A DNA stretch of 64,000 nucleotides from Saprospiraceae bacterium (GCA_013214355.1 JABSSL010000015.1:1-64000); one strand, 5' to 3'; positions 51,174 through 60,943 are shown, counted from the first letter of the stretch. Made by a program: numbers and translations. The notes: a model not told the origin generated them from the letters alone.

Positions 51174-54100
51174 ATGAAAAAACTCATTTTGTTGCTCCTA
51201 ACGCCACTATTCTTGAGCCTGTTCTCCGCGCAGGAGCTAGGCGCGCAGGAATTAAAGCAAGAACACCTTGAACAATTGAAATTCCGGCACATTGGCCCGG
51301 TTGGTAACCGCGTGGTAGCGGTAACCGGTATTGCCGGCGATCCCCTAGTCTATTATGTCGGCGCTGCTTCTGGCGGGATTTGGAAGACTATTGATGGGGG
51401 ACTGAATTGGAAACCGGTATTTGATAAGCATCCGGTACACTCAATTGGCGCCCTAGCCGCGGCTCCTAGCGAACCAGAAGTTATCTATGCGGGTACCGGA
51501 GAGGCTTTTATACGTTCCAACGTCTCTGTAGGTAATGGCGTATGGAAATCGACCGATGGGGGAGATAATTGGGAACACCTGGGTTTGGAAAAAACGGGCC
51601 GCATTAGCCGTATCATCGTACACCCCGATAATCCGGATATGGTCTATGTAGCCGCCCTTGGACATGGCTATACGCCGCAAAAGGATCGTGGCATCTATAA
51701 AAGTACGGACGGCGGAAAGACCTGGGAACAGGTACTTCATGTAGATGAAAATACAGGTGCCTCCGATCTTGTGATGGATCCACATAATCCACGCGTACTC
51801 TTTGCGGGCATGTGGCATCTAGAGCTGAGACCATGGACACGTACTAGCGGTGGGCCAGGTAGCGGTATTTACCGTTCCCTGGATGCAGGCGCTACTTGGA
51901 CAAAGTTGGAGAAAAATGGTTTGCCAGAGGGAGAAGTAGGTAAAATTGCTTTATGCATGACCAATGCACAGGCGCAAAGAATATACGCCCTGATAGAAAC
52001 AGGTGACGGTATTCCATTGAATGGCAAAAAAACGAACAGTGGTGAATTGTGGCGTTCAGATGATCGCGGGAAGACTTTCAAATTGGTTAATTCTGACCGA
52101 AATCTTAGTGGAAGGGGAGCCTATTATACTCGCTGCACCGCCTCACCTGATAATCCGAACGAGATTTACTTTATGTCAGCCAGCTTTTACACCAGTATTG
52201 ATGGCGGTGTGACGGCAAAAGAACCAGCTCCCGGTGCTGCACCGAACTGGGATCATCACGAAATGTGGATCGATCCTACCAATGGCAATCGCCAAATTGT
52301 AGTTGGTGATGGAGGTTTATCTATCAGCCAAAATCGTGGAAAATCGTGGCATCGCGTGCATTTGCCCGTAGCCCAGTTGTATCACGTCACAACCGATACG
52401 GAGGTACCCTATAATGTACTTACGAATCGACAGGATGGTCCATCCATGAAGGGCCCGAGCCGTAGTCGGATGCAAACCTTTTTTGGATCCTTTATTCCTT
52501 CTGGGAAATGGCATGACGTTGGAGGTGGGGAAAGTGGCTTTGCTACTGCAGACCCTACGGATCCCAATATTGTGTGGTCAAGTGCATCCGGTTATGGTGC
52601 ATTAGGAGGGGTAGTAGTGCGCTTTAATGAAAAAACCGGGCAGTTTCGACAGGTAGAGGTCTGGCCAGAATATACTGCTGGCAGCCCAGCTGCTGATGTG
52701 AAGTTCAGATTCCAATGGACCTTCCCACTTTTAATCTCACCGCACGACAACAACACCGTATATGTGGCTAGCCAGTTTGTACATCGAACCAAAAACGGCG
52801 GTCAGTCCTGGGAAATCATTAGCCCTGATCTGACGCTGAATGATAAATCTAAGCAACAGTTTTCTGGAGGTTTGACCGGCGATAATATTGGGGTGGAATA
52901 TGCCAATGTCGTTTATGCCTTCGAAGAGTCGCCGCTTAAGGCAGGCTTGCTGTGGGCAGGTACGAATGATGGCTTGAAACACGTGAGCCGAGATAATGGT
53001 GCAAACTGGGACAACGTTACGGCAAAGGTTCCTGGGATGCCAGCATATGGTGCTGTGAGAAACATCGATGCTTCGTCCCATTCGGAAGGTACGGCTTACA
53101 TGACGGTAGATGCTCACGAAATGGGTGACTTCCAACCTTATGTATATCGGACGAATGATTATGGAAAGAGCTGGACTAAGATCACCAAAGGTATCTCCGA
53201 TTCAAATCTAAGCTATTGCCGGATGATCAAGGAAGACCCATTTCGCAAGGGGCTGCTGTATTTGGGCACAGAGAATGCGCTATATGTATCCTTTGACAAT
53301 GGAAGTAACTGGCAGTCGCTTATGAGTAATATGCCTGCAAGTCCCATGTACTGGTTGGATATTCCGGAACACTTCAATGACCTTGTCGTTGGTACCTATG
53401 GCCGTGGCATTTGGATATTGGATGATATTTCTCCCATACAGCAATGGACCGAGGAAGTGGCTTCATCAGATCAACATCTTTTTGATCCTAAAGATGCCTA
53501 TCGCTTCCACCCCGTGTCTAGCATCATGCAGTTTTTCCCAGAAGCTTCTTCTGGACAGGATCCTCCTTTCGGCGCTTCGATGCACTACTGGCTTTCCGAC
53601 GAAAAAGCGGAAGCTTCAAAGGACAAGACGATCCTCAAGATTACCAATGCTGCCGGGGATACCGTTCGAACCTTAAAGCACCAGGGCAAAGCCGGATTAA
53701 ATAGAGTCTGGTGGGATTTAAAGGATGACCCAACTACTGAGATCGTCATGCGCACCAAACCCCAATACGCCCCCTGGGTCAAATTGAGTGAAAATAGAAC
53801 ACGCAAATCACTGGTGCCTCCTATGTCGCATCTTGTTCCTCCGGGTACGTATCAAGTTCATCTAATGAAAGATGGAGCCGTTCATCAAACGCATGCTCTG
53901 AAAGTACTCAAGGATCCCAATTCTGAAGGCGCCGCCGAGGATATTCGCTTGCAGCTTCAACTATTGGACAAGATCAAATTGGATGTTGAGGAAATATCCA
54001 TCGAAGTGAACAAAGCGGAAAAGATTCGGCGACAGCTTAAGGATATGAAATCCATTTTGACAGAAGAGACGAAAGAAATTAGCAAACAATTGTCGGTGGT

Positions 54101-54395
54101 AGATAGTACGGTTACCGAATTAGAAAACAAGATGATCCAGTTGCAGCACACTGGAAATGGGCAGGATGGAATCCGTAAGCCAGGTATGTTATTGGAAAAA
54201 TTATCCTACCTCTCCACTGCGGTCGGAACAGCGGATTTCAAACCAGCAGATCAACATACTGCCGTTTTTGACAAATTGCATGCTGAATGGAATGTATTGA
54301 AGAAAGAATGGGAGCAATGTTTGGAAGGCCCAGTGAAAAAACTGGTTAGTACCTTGCGTGATAAGGAGGTTGGAGCCTTAATTGTACCTAGATAA
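51174..54395 (+). CDS. Sortilin/VPS10-like BNR-repeat exported protein, paralogue B
   Basis: 1073 residues. The signal peptide LILLLLTPLFLSLFSAQ is followed by Asp-box repeats in the same order as paralogue A (GGIWKTIDGGLNWKPVF, KSTDGGDNWEHLGLEKTG, KSTDGGKTWEQVLHVDENTGASDLVMDPHNPRVLFAGMW). A matching beta domain (VPPGTYQVHLMKDGAVHQ) and a longer coiled-coil end (about 905-980) complete it. The shared GVFQTTDGGKNWKKVLYLDEDTG-like block shows common descent with the divergent neighbour. Export to the periplasm or surface is expected. Function is unproven; a role in glycan handling is suggested by the GH92 gene just downstream. Confidence 0.88.
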   Translation: MKKLILLLLTPLFLSLFSAQELGAQELKQEHLEQLKFRHIGPVGNRVVAVTGIAGDPLVYYVGAASGGIWKTIDGGLNWKPVFDKHPVHSIGALAAAPSEPEVIYAGTGEAFIRSNVSVGNGVWKSTDGGDNWEHLGLEKTGRISRIIVHPDNPDMVYVAALGHGYTPQKDRGIYKSTDGGKTWEQVLHVDENTGASDLVMDPHNPRVLFAGMWHLELRPWTRTSGGPGSGIYRSLDAGATWTKLEKNGLPEGEVGKIALCMTNAQAQRIYALIETGDGIPLNGKKTNSGELWRSDDRGKTFKLVNSDRNLSGRGAYYTRCTASPDNPNEIYFMSASFYTSIDGGVTAKEPAPGAAPNWDHHEMWIDPTNGNRQIVVGDGGLSISQNRGKSWHRVHLPVAQLYHVTTDTEVPYNVLTNRQDGPSMKGPSRSRMQTFFGSFIPSGKWHDVGGGESGFATADPTDPNIVWSSASGYGALGGVVVRFNEKTGQFRQVEVWPEYTAGSPAADVKFRFQWTFPLLISPHDNNTVYVASQFVHRTKNGGQSWEIISPDLTLNDKSKQQFSGGLTGDNIGVEYANVVYAFEESPLKAGLLWAGTNDGLKHVSRDNGANWDNVTAKVPGMPAYGAVRNIDASSHSEGTAYMTVDAHEMGDFQPYVYRTNDYGKSWTKITKGISDSNLSYCRMIKEDPFRKGLLYLGTENALYVSFDNGSNWQSLMSNMPASPMYWLDIPEHFNDLVVGTYGRGIWILDDISPIQQWTEEVASSDQHLFDPKDAYRFHPVSSIMQFFPEASSGQDPPFGASMHYWLSDEKAEASKDKTILKITNAAGDTVRTLKHQGKAGLNRVWWDLKDDPTTEIVMRTKPQYAPWVKLSENRTRKSLVPPMSHLVPPGTYQVHLMKDGAVHQTHALKVLKDPNSEGAAEDIRLQLQLLDKIKLDVEEISIEVNKAEKIRRQLKDMKSILTEETKEISKQLSVVDSTVTELENKMIQLQHTGNGQDGIRKPGMLLEKLSYLSTAVGTADFKPADQHTAVFDKLHAEWNVLKKEWEQCLEGPVKKLVSTLRDKEVGALIVPR

Positions 54396-54444
54396 GCCGC
54401 TAAACAGGGGCCACTAGTTGCCCTAGTATAGATACGTTTTCTAG

Positions 54445-54473
54445 AAGCCCTCCCCTCACCATAGGGAGGGCTT
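54445..54473 (+). terminator. Intrinsic terminator
   Basis: AAGCCCTCCC (54445-54454) and GGGAGGGCTT (54464-54473) form a perfect, G+C-rich 10-bp stem with a nine-base loop, followed by TCCTG. The flanking A/T residues make it usable in either direction. It separates paralogue B from the GH92 gene. Confidence 0.7.
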
Positions 54474-54553
54474 TCCTGAATATACCATACTAGTAGCTTA
54501 GCCCGCCTAGGAGGTTGCTTGAGCATCCTTATTAACTGCACAATCATAGCGTC

Positions 54554-56821
54554 ATGAGCATTAAACTCCGCTTCTTGATCCTTTACTTTTTTGCGCTAAT
54601 CCACTTTGGCTGTTCACATATACAGCCGGTTGATTATGTGGATGTGTTCATCGGAACTTCCAACTCCCGCTGGATGCTGGGGCCTTATGCTTGTGTCCCC
54701 TTTGGTATGGTGCAATTGGGTCCGGATAATCAAGGTGATGTATGGATGGGAGGCTATGAGTATTCCATTAATAATGTGCGTGCATTCAGTCACATTCACG
54801 CCTGGACCATGTCCGGCTTGGCCATCATGCCTGCATCCCAAGATCTGACTGTGAAAGATTCTCCTGTCGATGCGTCGTATAGAGGTGCTGGGGCAAGCTA
54901 TCATTCTAGAATTGAAAAGCATACGGAAAAGGCCTATCCAGGATACTATTCCGTCTATCTCTACGACGCTTCTGTGAAGGCTGAGCTCACGGCGACAACC
55001 CGTTGTGGCTTTCACAGATATACTTTTGAAGAACTCGAGAATACCCGCATCATGATTGATCTGGAATTTCCCGATGAGTATCAATCTATCTTGAAAGATG
55101 CACAAATCACAAAGGTGGACAGTCAGACACTCGAGGGATTTGCGACTTCACAAACCTACTACGGCGACTATACCCTTTATTTTGTGATTGAGCTAAGTAA
55201 ACCCTTTAAAACCTTGCAGGGCTGGTCTGCCGGAAAAGGAGTAGTGACAGAGGTTGACAGTCTTAGAGATAGTATTGACGTTGGTGCTTTCGTCACCTTT
55301 GACACGGAGGAAGGTGAGGAGATCCTCCTCAAAACCGGGCTGTCCCTAGTCGATTTGGAGGGGGCAAGAAGAAACCTGGAGGCTGAACTAGGACCTTATG
55401 AATGGGATTTTGATGCAGTAGCTAAAAATGCTAAACAGGAATGGAATAAGCTATTGAGTAAGGTAAAAGTAGAAGGGGGTACGGAAGAAGATAAAACGAA
55501 GTTTTACACTAATCTATATAGGAGCTATGCCCAAAAACAAACTTGGTCGGACGTAGATGGGAGATACCGTGATCCTATGGAGCGCATTCAGCAACTACCG
55601 GCAGGAGGTGTCATGTACGGAGGGGATGCTTTTTGGAATTCGTATTGGAATCTAAATGGACTCTGGTCATTACTGACACCAGAAGTGATGAATAATTGGG
55701 TGGGCACTCAACTCGAACTCTTTGATAAAACGGGTTGGACCAACAATGGCCCTACAGGACTTGAACATACTGGTGTGATGGAAGTAAGCCACGAAGTGGC
55801 CTTGATGGTAGCGGCTTATATGAAAGGAATTCGCAATTATGATCAGGGTCTCTTCTACCGAGCTATCAAGAATACAATGAGCCGACAAGGTGGGCGGCAA
55901 CCGATGTCAGGACTGGCCGGCATGGATCACCTGAATATTTACACCCGCTTGGGGTATGTACCCTTTGATGTGAGTCGGACCGATCGCACCTTGAATTATG
56001 CTTTTTCCGATTATTGTTTTGCCCAGTTGGCGAAAGCATACGGGAATCAGCAAGATTATGATTTCCATATTGAGCGCTCCAACAATTGGAAAAACTTATG
56101 GCATCCTGATTTTAGATTTATCACACCCAAAGACTCCGCTGGAAATTGGATAGAAAACTTTAGCCCCTTTTCCGGTTACTCCTTTTCGGAAGGTAATGCT
56201 TGGCAGTATTCCTGGTATATCCCCCATGATATTCCTGGATTGGTGGAGCTATTGGGACGTGATTCCTTTAACGCAAGACTAGAGTATGGTTTTCAGCAAG
56301 CAGAAATAAAAGGCTTTGCGGCGCATGCCTTCGATCGATCTAGGAAAACAATTCATGAATACTATATCAATCATGGGAATCAAGCCAATATGCAGGCGGC
56401 TTTTTTATTCAACTATGCCGGGAAGCCTTGGCTGACCCAGGAATACAGTCGGAAAATGCTAGATGTCTTCTACGGGTCAACGCCTTACCACGGATGGGAT
56501 GGCGATGAAGATGAAGGTCAGATGGGGGCTTGGTATGTCATGTCTGCTATGGGCTTGTTCGAAATGACGGGAGGGACTTCTCCGGACTTACCCGTCGATC
56601 TTACTAGCCCGCTTTTTGATAAAATCACCCTTACACTGGATACCAGTTATTATGCGGGAGCGCAGTTGATTATTGAAACCAGAAATAATGCTAAAGAGAA
56701 TGTCTATATCCAGAAGATCAGCTTGAATGGCAAAGCGCTTGATCAACCGAGGGTGTCTTTTGAAGATCTAGTTAAAGGAGGGCATCTGATTTTCGACTTA
56801 GGCCCACGTCCTCACCAGTAA
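54554..56821 (+). CDS. GH92 alpha-mannosidase lipoprotein
   Basis: 755 residues. The signal FLILYFFALIHFGCSHIQ has a lipobox-like FG|C. Family GH92 features are clear: VDYVDVFIGTSNSRWMLGPYACVPFGMVQLGPDN at the start, GGYEYS, FSHIHAWTMSG, YGGDAFWNSYWNLNGLWSLL and the catalytic region GDEDEGQMGAWYVMSAMG at about residues 650-667 (Glu-x-Gln typical of the family). GH92 enzymes are calcium-dependent exo-mannosidases that trim alpha-mannose from N-glycans or yeast mannan at the cell surface. No susC/susD pair is adjacent, so this is not a classical polysaccharide utilisation locus. Confidence 0.94.
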   Translation: MSIKLRFLILYFFALIHFGCSHIQPVDYVDVFIGTSNSRWMLGPYACVPFGMVQLGPDNQGDVWMGGYEYSINNVRAFSHIHAWTMSGLAIMPASQDLTVKDSPVDASYRGAGASYHSRIEKHTEKAYPGYYSVYLYDASVKAELTATTRCGFHRYTFEELENTRIMIDLEFPDEYQSILKDAQITKVDSQTLEGFATSQTYYGDYTLYFVIELSKPFKTLQGWSAGKGVVTEVDSLRDSIDVGAFVTFDTEEGEEILLKTGLSLVDLEGARRNLEAELGPYEWDFDAVAKNAKQEWNKLLSKVKVEGGTEEDKTKFYTNLYRSYAQKQTWSDVDGRYRDPMERIQQLPAGGVMYGGDAFWNSYWNLNGLWSLLTPEVMNNWVGTQLELFDKTGWTNNGPTGLEHTGVMEVSHEVALMVAAYMKGIRNYDQGLFYRAIKNTMSRQGGRQPMSGLAGMDHLNIYTRLGYVPFDVSRTDRTLNYAFSDYCFAQLAKAYGNQQDYDFHIERSNNWKNLWHPDFRFITPKDSAGNWIENFSPFSGYSFSEGNAWQYSWYIPHDIPGLVELLGRDSFNARLEYGFQQAEIKGFAAHAFDRSRKTIHEYYINHGNQANMQAAFLFNYAGKPWLTQEYSRKMLDVFYGSTPYHGWDGDEDEGQMGAWYVMSAMGLFEMTGGTSPDLPVDLTSPLFDKITLTLDTSYYAGAQLIIETRNNAKENVYIQKISLNGKALDQPRVSFEDLVKGGHLIFDLGPRPHQ

Positions 56822-56839
56822 TTCCCAGTAGTTTGGATC

Positions 56840-57898
56840 CTACTTTTCATCCTCATTCAAAGCACTAATGCACATCACTGTATCATTCACATTGATCGGT
56901 GGAGTGGCTAGCATATACAAAACAACGCCATCTTTTGGCGCCTTGTATTCCTCAATGGTTTTCCCGAATTCATCAGTGGTATGTCCAACAATTTCTCCCT
57001 TCTTTACCCTATCACCCGCCTTAAATGTGCTGTAAAAGATTCCTTGTGCCTTCGATCTGATATAAGATTGATCATTGCGATAAACGATGTTCGGATGGGG
57101 CCCACTGCCATTGGCGTACATATCCATGGTGGCGAGCATATTGTATATCCCCTGCTTGATTAGGTCGACGTTCTCCTCTTGTACATTTCCTAATTTTCCA
57201 CACTCAATACTCAAAGCTGTTTTTCCATCTTGAACAGCCTGTTTGAAGGTATATTTGGCAGGATCTGTATCAGCAATTGTGTAGGGATAGGAAACCACAA
57301 ACTCGAATCCACTATTTTCCGACAATTTCTTGGCCAATGCGGTTTGTTCAGGTTTTTTAGTATTGTCATAATAACATACAAAAGGGATTAAATCTTCACA
57401 CGCATCTCCGCCATGGATGTCCAGAAAAACCTCGCTAAGAGGAATAATATTAGTCGTTATAAAATGGGCTATTTGTTCGGTAATACTACCATCCACTTTC
57501 CCCGGAAAGGCATTGTTCAAGTTTATCTGGTCTTGTGGATTGATGAAAGGGGTTCGGGCGAAAAAGGAAGCCGTGTTGGCGATCGGAATGATCACTAAGG
57601 TGCCTTTGAGTTGTTCCACGTCGATTTCCCTCATTACTGCCTGCGTAGCAATGATTGGCGGGTATTCATATCCGTGAATACCTGCGACAATGGTGAATAC
57701 TGGGCCATCTGTTTTCCCTTTTATGATGGAGATGGGGAGATGTCCCTTATTCCCGTGTTTATCCTCAAAATCTATTCGTATTTGTTCACTAGAGGGTCTA
57801 AGGTCGGTACTAAAAAGTGCTTGAAAACGATTTTGCTAGCTAACACTATTAAGGCTTAAAAGGACGAAGAGAAAGGAAAGCGTCTGTGATATCTTCAT
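56840..57898 (-). pseudogene. Aspartoacylase/succinylglutamate-desuccinylase-family gene interrupted by an amber codon
   Basis: The longest ATG-started frame begins at 57634 (264 codons) and lacks the family's N-terminal zinc motif. Reading upstream in the same frame, 67 further codons encode proper family sequence, including GPVFTIVAGIHGYEYPP with the zinc ligands His and Glu. No ATG, GTG or TTG occurs in that stretch. Before it stands TAG at 57836-57838, and before that, still in frame, an ATG at 57898 opens a perfect 20-residue signal peptide (MKISQTLSFLFVLLSL...SVS). The gene is therefore intact except for one stop exactly at the predicted cleavage point, where Gln is common (CAG to TAG). 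Expected product: about 350 residues, a periplasmic zinc deacylase. It is presumably inactive unless the codon is read through. Confidence 0.8.
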
Positions 57899-58147
57899 GC
57901 TTGTTTTTCTTTACAAAAGAGTGAGCAGAGGAGGTAGGGTTTATGGATGTTAGCCCTAGCCTCTAGGTTTGACAATTCCCGCAAAAATAGCGGATGAATG
58001 GATACCATACCAGAAATAGATTAGAGGGTTTTCATAGGATGTTTAATTCATTTTGTAAGTCATTGTTTTTCTTTTGTTCATAATTCATTGTAGTGATTTT
58101 TTCTAGACCTTCTTGAAGTCGAGAAGGCTTCAATCCAACACTTATCG

Positions 58148-58155
58148 TATTTTTG
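58148..58155 (+). promoter_or_regulatory. Possible -7 element TATTTTTG
   Basis: TATTTTTG fits TAnnTTTG and lies 23 bases before the cupin ATG. No convincing -33 element is present. The rest of 57899..58147 shows no gene. Confidence 0.4.
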
Positions 58156-58178
58156 GCCAGCTGAATTAAATATCTATC

Positions 58179-58544
58179 ATGAGTAAAAGATATACCATCC
58201 AAAATAGCCCATTCGTAGTACCCACCACGGACGGGAAGCTCATCGAAGAACATTTTGGTAATGCGACCACTGGGGACTCCTCCATCAGCATTGCCCATAT
58301 GGTGGCTCCTCCGGGCTGGAGTGAGCCCTTCCAAACGCCTGAGTTCGACGAGTATACCTACATTATCCGAGGCAAGAAGCAATTCATCATAGAGGGGGAG
58401 ACGGTGATTTTAGAGGCGGGGGAATCTATCAAGATTGAAAAGAATACTAGGATTCAATACTCCAATCCTTTTGGGGAAGAGTGTGAGTACTTAGCCATTT
58501 GTATACCAGCTTTTTCAATGGACTTAGTACATCGTGAGGAATAG
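58179..58544 (+). CDS. Cupin-domain protein
   Basis: 121 residues, a single cupin barrel. Motif 1 region: GWSEPFQTPEFDEYTYIIRGKKQFIIEG, where the usual HxH is largely missing (Glu and Tyr remain). Motif 2 region: LEAGESIKIEKNTRIQYSNPFGEECEYLAIC. Loss of the His ligands suggests a non-metal or altered-metal cupin, possibly a small-molecule binding or isomerase-like protein. No signal peptide. It converges on the dehydrogenase gene; the substrate is unknown. Confidence 0.85.
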   Translation: MSKRYTIQNSPFVVPTTDGKLIEEHFGNATTGDSSISIAHMVAPPGWSEPFQTPEFDEYTYIIRGKKQFIIEGETVILEAGESIKIEKNTRIQYSNPFGEECEYLAICIPAFSMDLVHREE

Positions 58545-58615
58545 GGGGGAGGCAAGGATTTCAGCTCAGCCAATAAACAGATAAAGTTTACTGTATGCTG
58601 AGCTGAGCGTTTGTA

Positions 58616-59869
58616 TCAATTTCTGCATAAAGTATAAGGGGTGGGGTCAATATGCGGTGTTTTATCCATAATCATTTCGCTGATTAGTTTTCCCGTCCCT
58701 GCTCCCATACTTAGCCCTAGCATACCATGGCCAGAAGCCAGCCAGAGGTTTTTCTGTTTTGGAGAGCGGTCAATGATAGGCAATCCGTCGTTGGTCATGG
58801 GACGAAAACCGCACCATTCTTCGTAGATTTCATCGGTATAAGGCGTTTTCAGGTATTCAGCAGCACCTACTTTCAGGGCTTCTAGTCGTCGTTTGTTGGG
58901 GGTGAGGTCGTAACCCGTGAATTCCATTGTACTTCCCAATCGGTAGGTGCCATTCCAAGGCGTAGCTACGACCTTTCTCTCCATCAAGAAACAAGGTAAC
59001 TTGGGTGAATGGGCGGGCGACTTCATGGTCATGCTGTAGCCTTTCCCTGGTAAGATGGGTATTTTTAAGCCAAGCTGTTTCTCAAATAAAGGCGACCAGG
59101 CCCCGGCTGCTAAAATGTAGTTTTCTGCAGAGAAGGTGTTGTCGCTAGACGCTACAGCCTTTATTTCTCCCGTCTTGTGTTGCTGAAATTTCTGGATTTC
59201 GCAGCCTTCATAAAACTGTACGCCATTTTCGATCAACTTTGCTTTGATACCTCCAACCAACTCATCTGGTTTTACCCAGGCGTCAATATCGTAATACCAA
59301 GCACCATATACATCTTCCACTAGGGCTGGCTCTTTTTCCTTTAGATCCTCGCCGATAATTGGCTCCGCATCCACCCCAAAAGGGCGGTGTGCTTCTACGG
59401 TTTTTTCAAACTGATTGAAGCCTTTTTCCGTTTTATATACCATGATGATGCCGTCTTTGGACCACTGGCACTGGATGTCTTCCTCCTCTAGTAATTGCTC
59501 GTACAGGTTTTGCGAACTCTGCAACAACTGATGTCGCCCCATCATGCTCTTTTGAATTTGTCTTTCATTCGTATTCCAGACGAAGCCAAGCATCCACCGG
59601 GCAAAATCTAAGTTTAATTGTGGCTTGATATAGAAGGGCGCATCTTTTTGGAACATCCATTTCATTGATTTCCACACTAAATCCATACTGTTCAAAGGAG
59701 GGACGTGGCTCGGGCTAACCAGACCACAATTGCCATGTGAGCTGGCCACCTTCTTAGGGCCTTTATCTAGGATAGCCACCGATTTTCCGGCTTTGGAGAG
59801 GTAGTAAGCGCTGGATAGTCCAATGATTCCACCTCCAATGATGCAAACGTCAAATTGCTGAGTTGGCAT
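58616..59869 (-). CDS. DadA-type FAD-dependent D-amino-acid dehydrogenase-like enzyme
   Basis: 417 residues. The N-terminal dinucleotide-binding motif is FDVCIIGGGIIGLSSAYYLSKAGKSVAILDKG. The DAO-family body includes ASSHGNCGLVSPSHVPP, which occurs in DadA-like and hydroxyproline-type dehydrogenases, then YILAAGAWSPLFEKQLGLKIPILPGKGYSM and the C-terminal FAD motif GHGMLGLSMGAGTGKLISEMI. It should oxidise a D-amino acid, probably passing electrons to the respiratory chain. The same-strand upstream gene is a DeoR-type regulator, and both upstream regions share ATTGCA-N4-ATTGCA repeats, suggesting control by that regulator. Confidence 0.9.
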   Translation of the reverse strand: MPTQQFDVCIIGGGIIGLSSAYYLSKAGKSVAILDKGPKKVASSHGNCGLVSPSHVPPLNSMDLVWKSMKWMFQKDAPFYIKPQLNLDFARWMLGFVWNTNERQIQKSMMGRHQLLQSSQNLYEQLLEEEDIQCQWSKDGIIMVYKTEKGFNQFEKTVEAHRPFGVDAEPIIGEDLKEKEPALVEDVYGAWYYDIDAWVKPDELVGGIKAKLIENGVQFYEGCEIQKFQQHKTGEIKAVASSDNTFSAENYILAAGAWSPLFEKQLGLKIPILPGKGYSMTMKSPAHSPKLPCFLMERKVVATPWNGTYRLGSTMEFTGYDLTPNKRRLEALKVGAAEYLKTPYTDEIYEEWCGFRPMTNDGLPIIDRSPKQKNLWLASGHGMLGLSMGAGTGKLISEMIMDKTPHIDPTPYTLCRN

Positions 59870-59984
59870 AGTTTAAGATAGTTATGGTACAATAGTAAAG
59901 CTCATTGGTCCTTATAAACCATCTTCACTATTGTAGTTTAGTTGCAGTTGTTGGTTGTTTATTGCTGTTTTTAGCAATTATATG

Positions 59985-60000
59985 TGCAATATTATGCAAT
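59985..60000. promoter_or_regulatory. Direct-repeat operator candidate upstream of the dehydrogenase gene
   Basis: TGCAAT-ATTA-TGCAAT, i.e. ATTGCA-N4-ATTGCA on the coding strand of the dehydrogenase, 116 bases from its start. The half-sites are ten bases apart (one helical turn). A further AGCAAT lies at 59973. A separate 9-bp dyad, TACAATAGT/ACTATTGTA (59888-59935), is closer to the start codon. Confidence 0.5.
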
Positions 60001-60108
60001 ATTTATAGAAAAGGAAAATATGGGAAAGATAATTCAGCCATCTAAGGCTAAAGAAACCAAGCCACCTCGGTAGTAGAATCATAATTTTCAGACTAAGGGA
60101 AAGCTGGA

Positions 60109-60858
60109 CTATAGAAGCTTTAGGCCAGCCTGATGATAAGGGGCAAGAATAGGTTCGTCTGGGGATAACTCCGTGATGAGATAATCTACTTCATCGATAC
60201 CACAAACGCGAATCTTCTGAGTGCTTTGCAGTTTGTCGGAGATGGATAGAACGGCTACTTGGTCAGAAACCTGGATCATGGTTTTTTTTACCTCAACTAC
60301 CTCCCAATCCGAGTCGGTCAATCCCAAGCTAGCATCTAGGCTATTGGTTCCCATTAGGCAAAGATCAGGACGAATGTCGCGCAAAGTCGTAACCACTTGC
60401 CCGCCTGTACTAATTTTCGCATTCTTAGAGATTCGTCCACCAACGAAGATCGTGTCACTGTTCGGGTGTTCTGCCAGTTGCAAAGCGGTGGGAAGACTAC
60501 AGGTGTAAAAGGTGACCTGTAGTTCTGGGGGAAGGATTCTTGCGACTTCGAGATTGGTGGTACCTCCACTAATGAGAACGAGCATCCCATCTGAGAGCAA
60601 GGTAACTGCTTTACGGGCGATGGTCGTTTTTTCTGCGTACTTATAGATTTCACTTTCCTTGTAGGAGTATACATGGAAAGACTTGGATAAGGCGCCACCC
60701 CGGACCTTTACCAATTTCCCTTCTTCAGATAGCTCCTGTAAATCCCGGCGGATCGTATCTTCTGATACCTGCAATTGCCGGCTTAAATCGGCGTGTAAAA
60801 CTTTGTTATGCAGGTTTACTTCTCGCAGGATTAAGGCTTGTCTTTCTTTCTTCAACAT
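60109..60858 (-). CDS. DeoR-family transcriptional regulator
   Basis: 249 residues. The N-terminal HTH is classical: RQALILREVNLHNKVLHADLSRQLQVSEDTIRRDLQELSEEGKLVKVRGGAL. The C-terminal DeoR sensor domain resembles ribose-5-phosphate isomerase folds: LLSDGMLVLISGGTTNLEVARIL, TFYTCSLPTALQLAEH, DTIFVGGRISKNAKISTGGQV and LCLMGTNSLDASLGLTDSDWEVVEVKK. Such regulators usually respond to phosphorylated sugars. The likely targets are itself and the downstream dehydrogenase, from shared repeats. A ligand related to amino-acid or amino-sugar breakdown is possible. Confidence 0.93.
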   Translation of the reverse strand: MLKKERQALILREVNLHNKVLHADLSRQLQVSEDTIRRDLQELSEEGKLVKVRGGALSKSFHVYSYKESEIYKYAEKTTIARKAVTLLSDGMLVLISGGTTNLEVARILPPELQVTFYTCSLPTALQLAEHPNSDTIFVGGRISKNAKISTGGQVVTTLRDIRPDLCLMGTNSLDASLGLTDSDWEVVEVKKTMIQVSDQVAVLSISDKLQSTQKIRVCGIDEVDYLITELSPDEPILAPYHQAGLKLL

Positions 60859-60943
60859 ATTCTATCTCGTTAGTGACTTTCTACTGAACCAATGCCATAG
60901 GCACGCTGGAAAAATCCATCAGGCTAATTAAAGCTATATGGAA

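Noticed and set aside
54614-55105. 163-codon minus-strand frame
   Set aside because: It is antisense to the start of the GH92 gene; its His/Ile-rich translation mirrors that gene.
54554-56821. Polysaccharide utilisation locus around GH92
   Set aside because: No SusC/SusD pair or other glycan-specific receptor flanks it.
56840-57634. Intact 264-residue aspartoacylase-family protein starting at 57634
   Set aside because: The family's zinc-binding N-terminus is encoded upstream in the same frame, beyond that ATG, so this start would give a truncated, metal-less protein.
57836-57838. TAG read as pyrrolysine or another recoded amino acid
   Set aside because: No pyrrolysine machinery is seen, and the codon sits at a signal-peptide junction with no catalytic need. 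A nonsense mutation is simpler.
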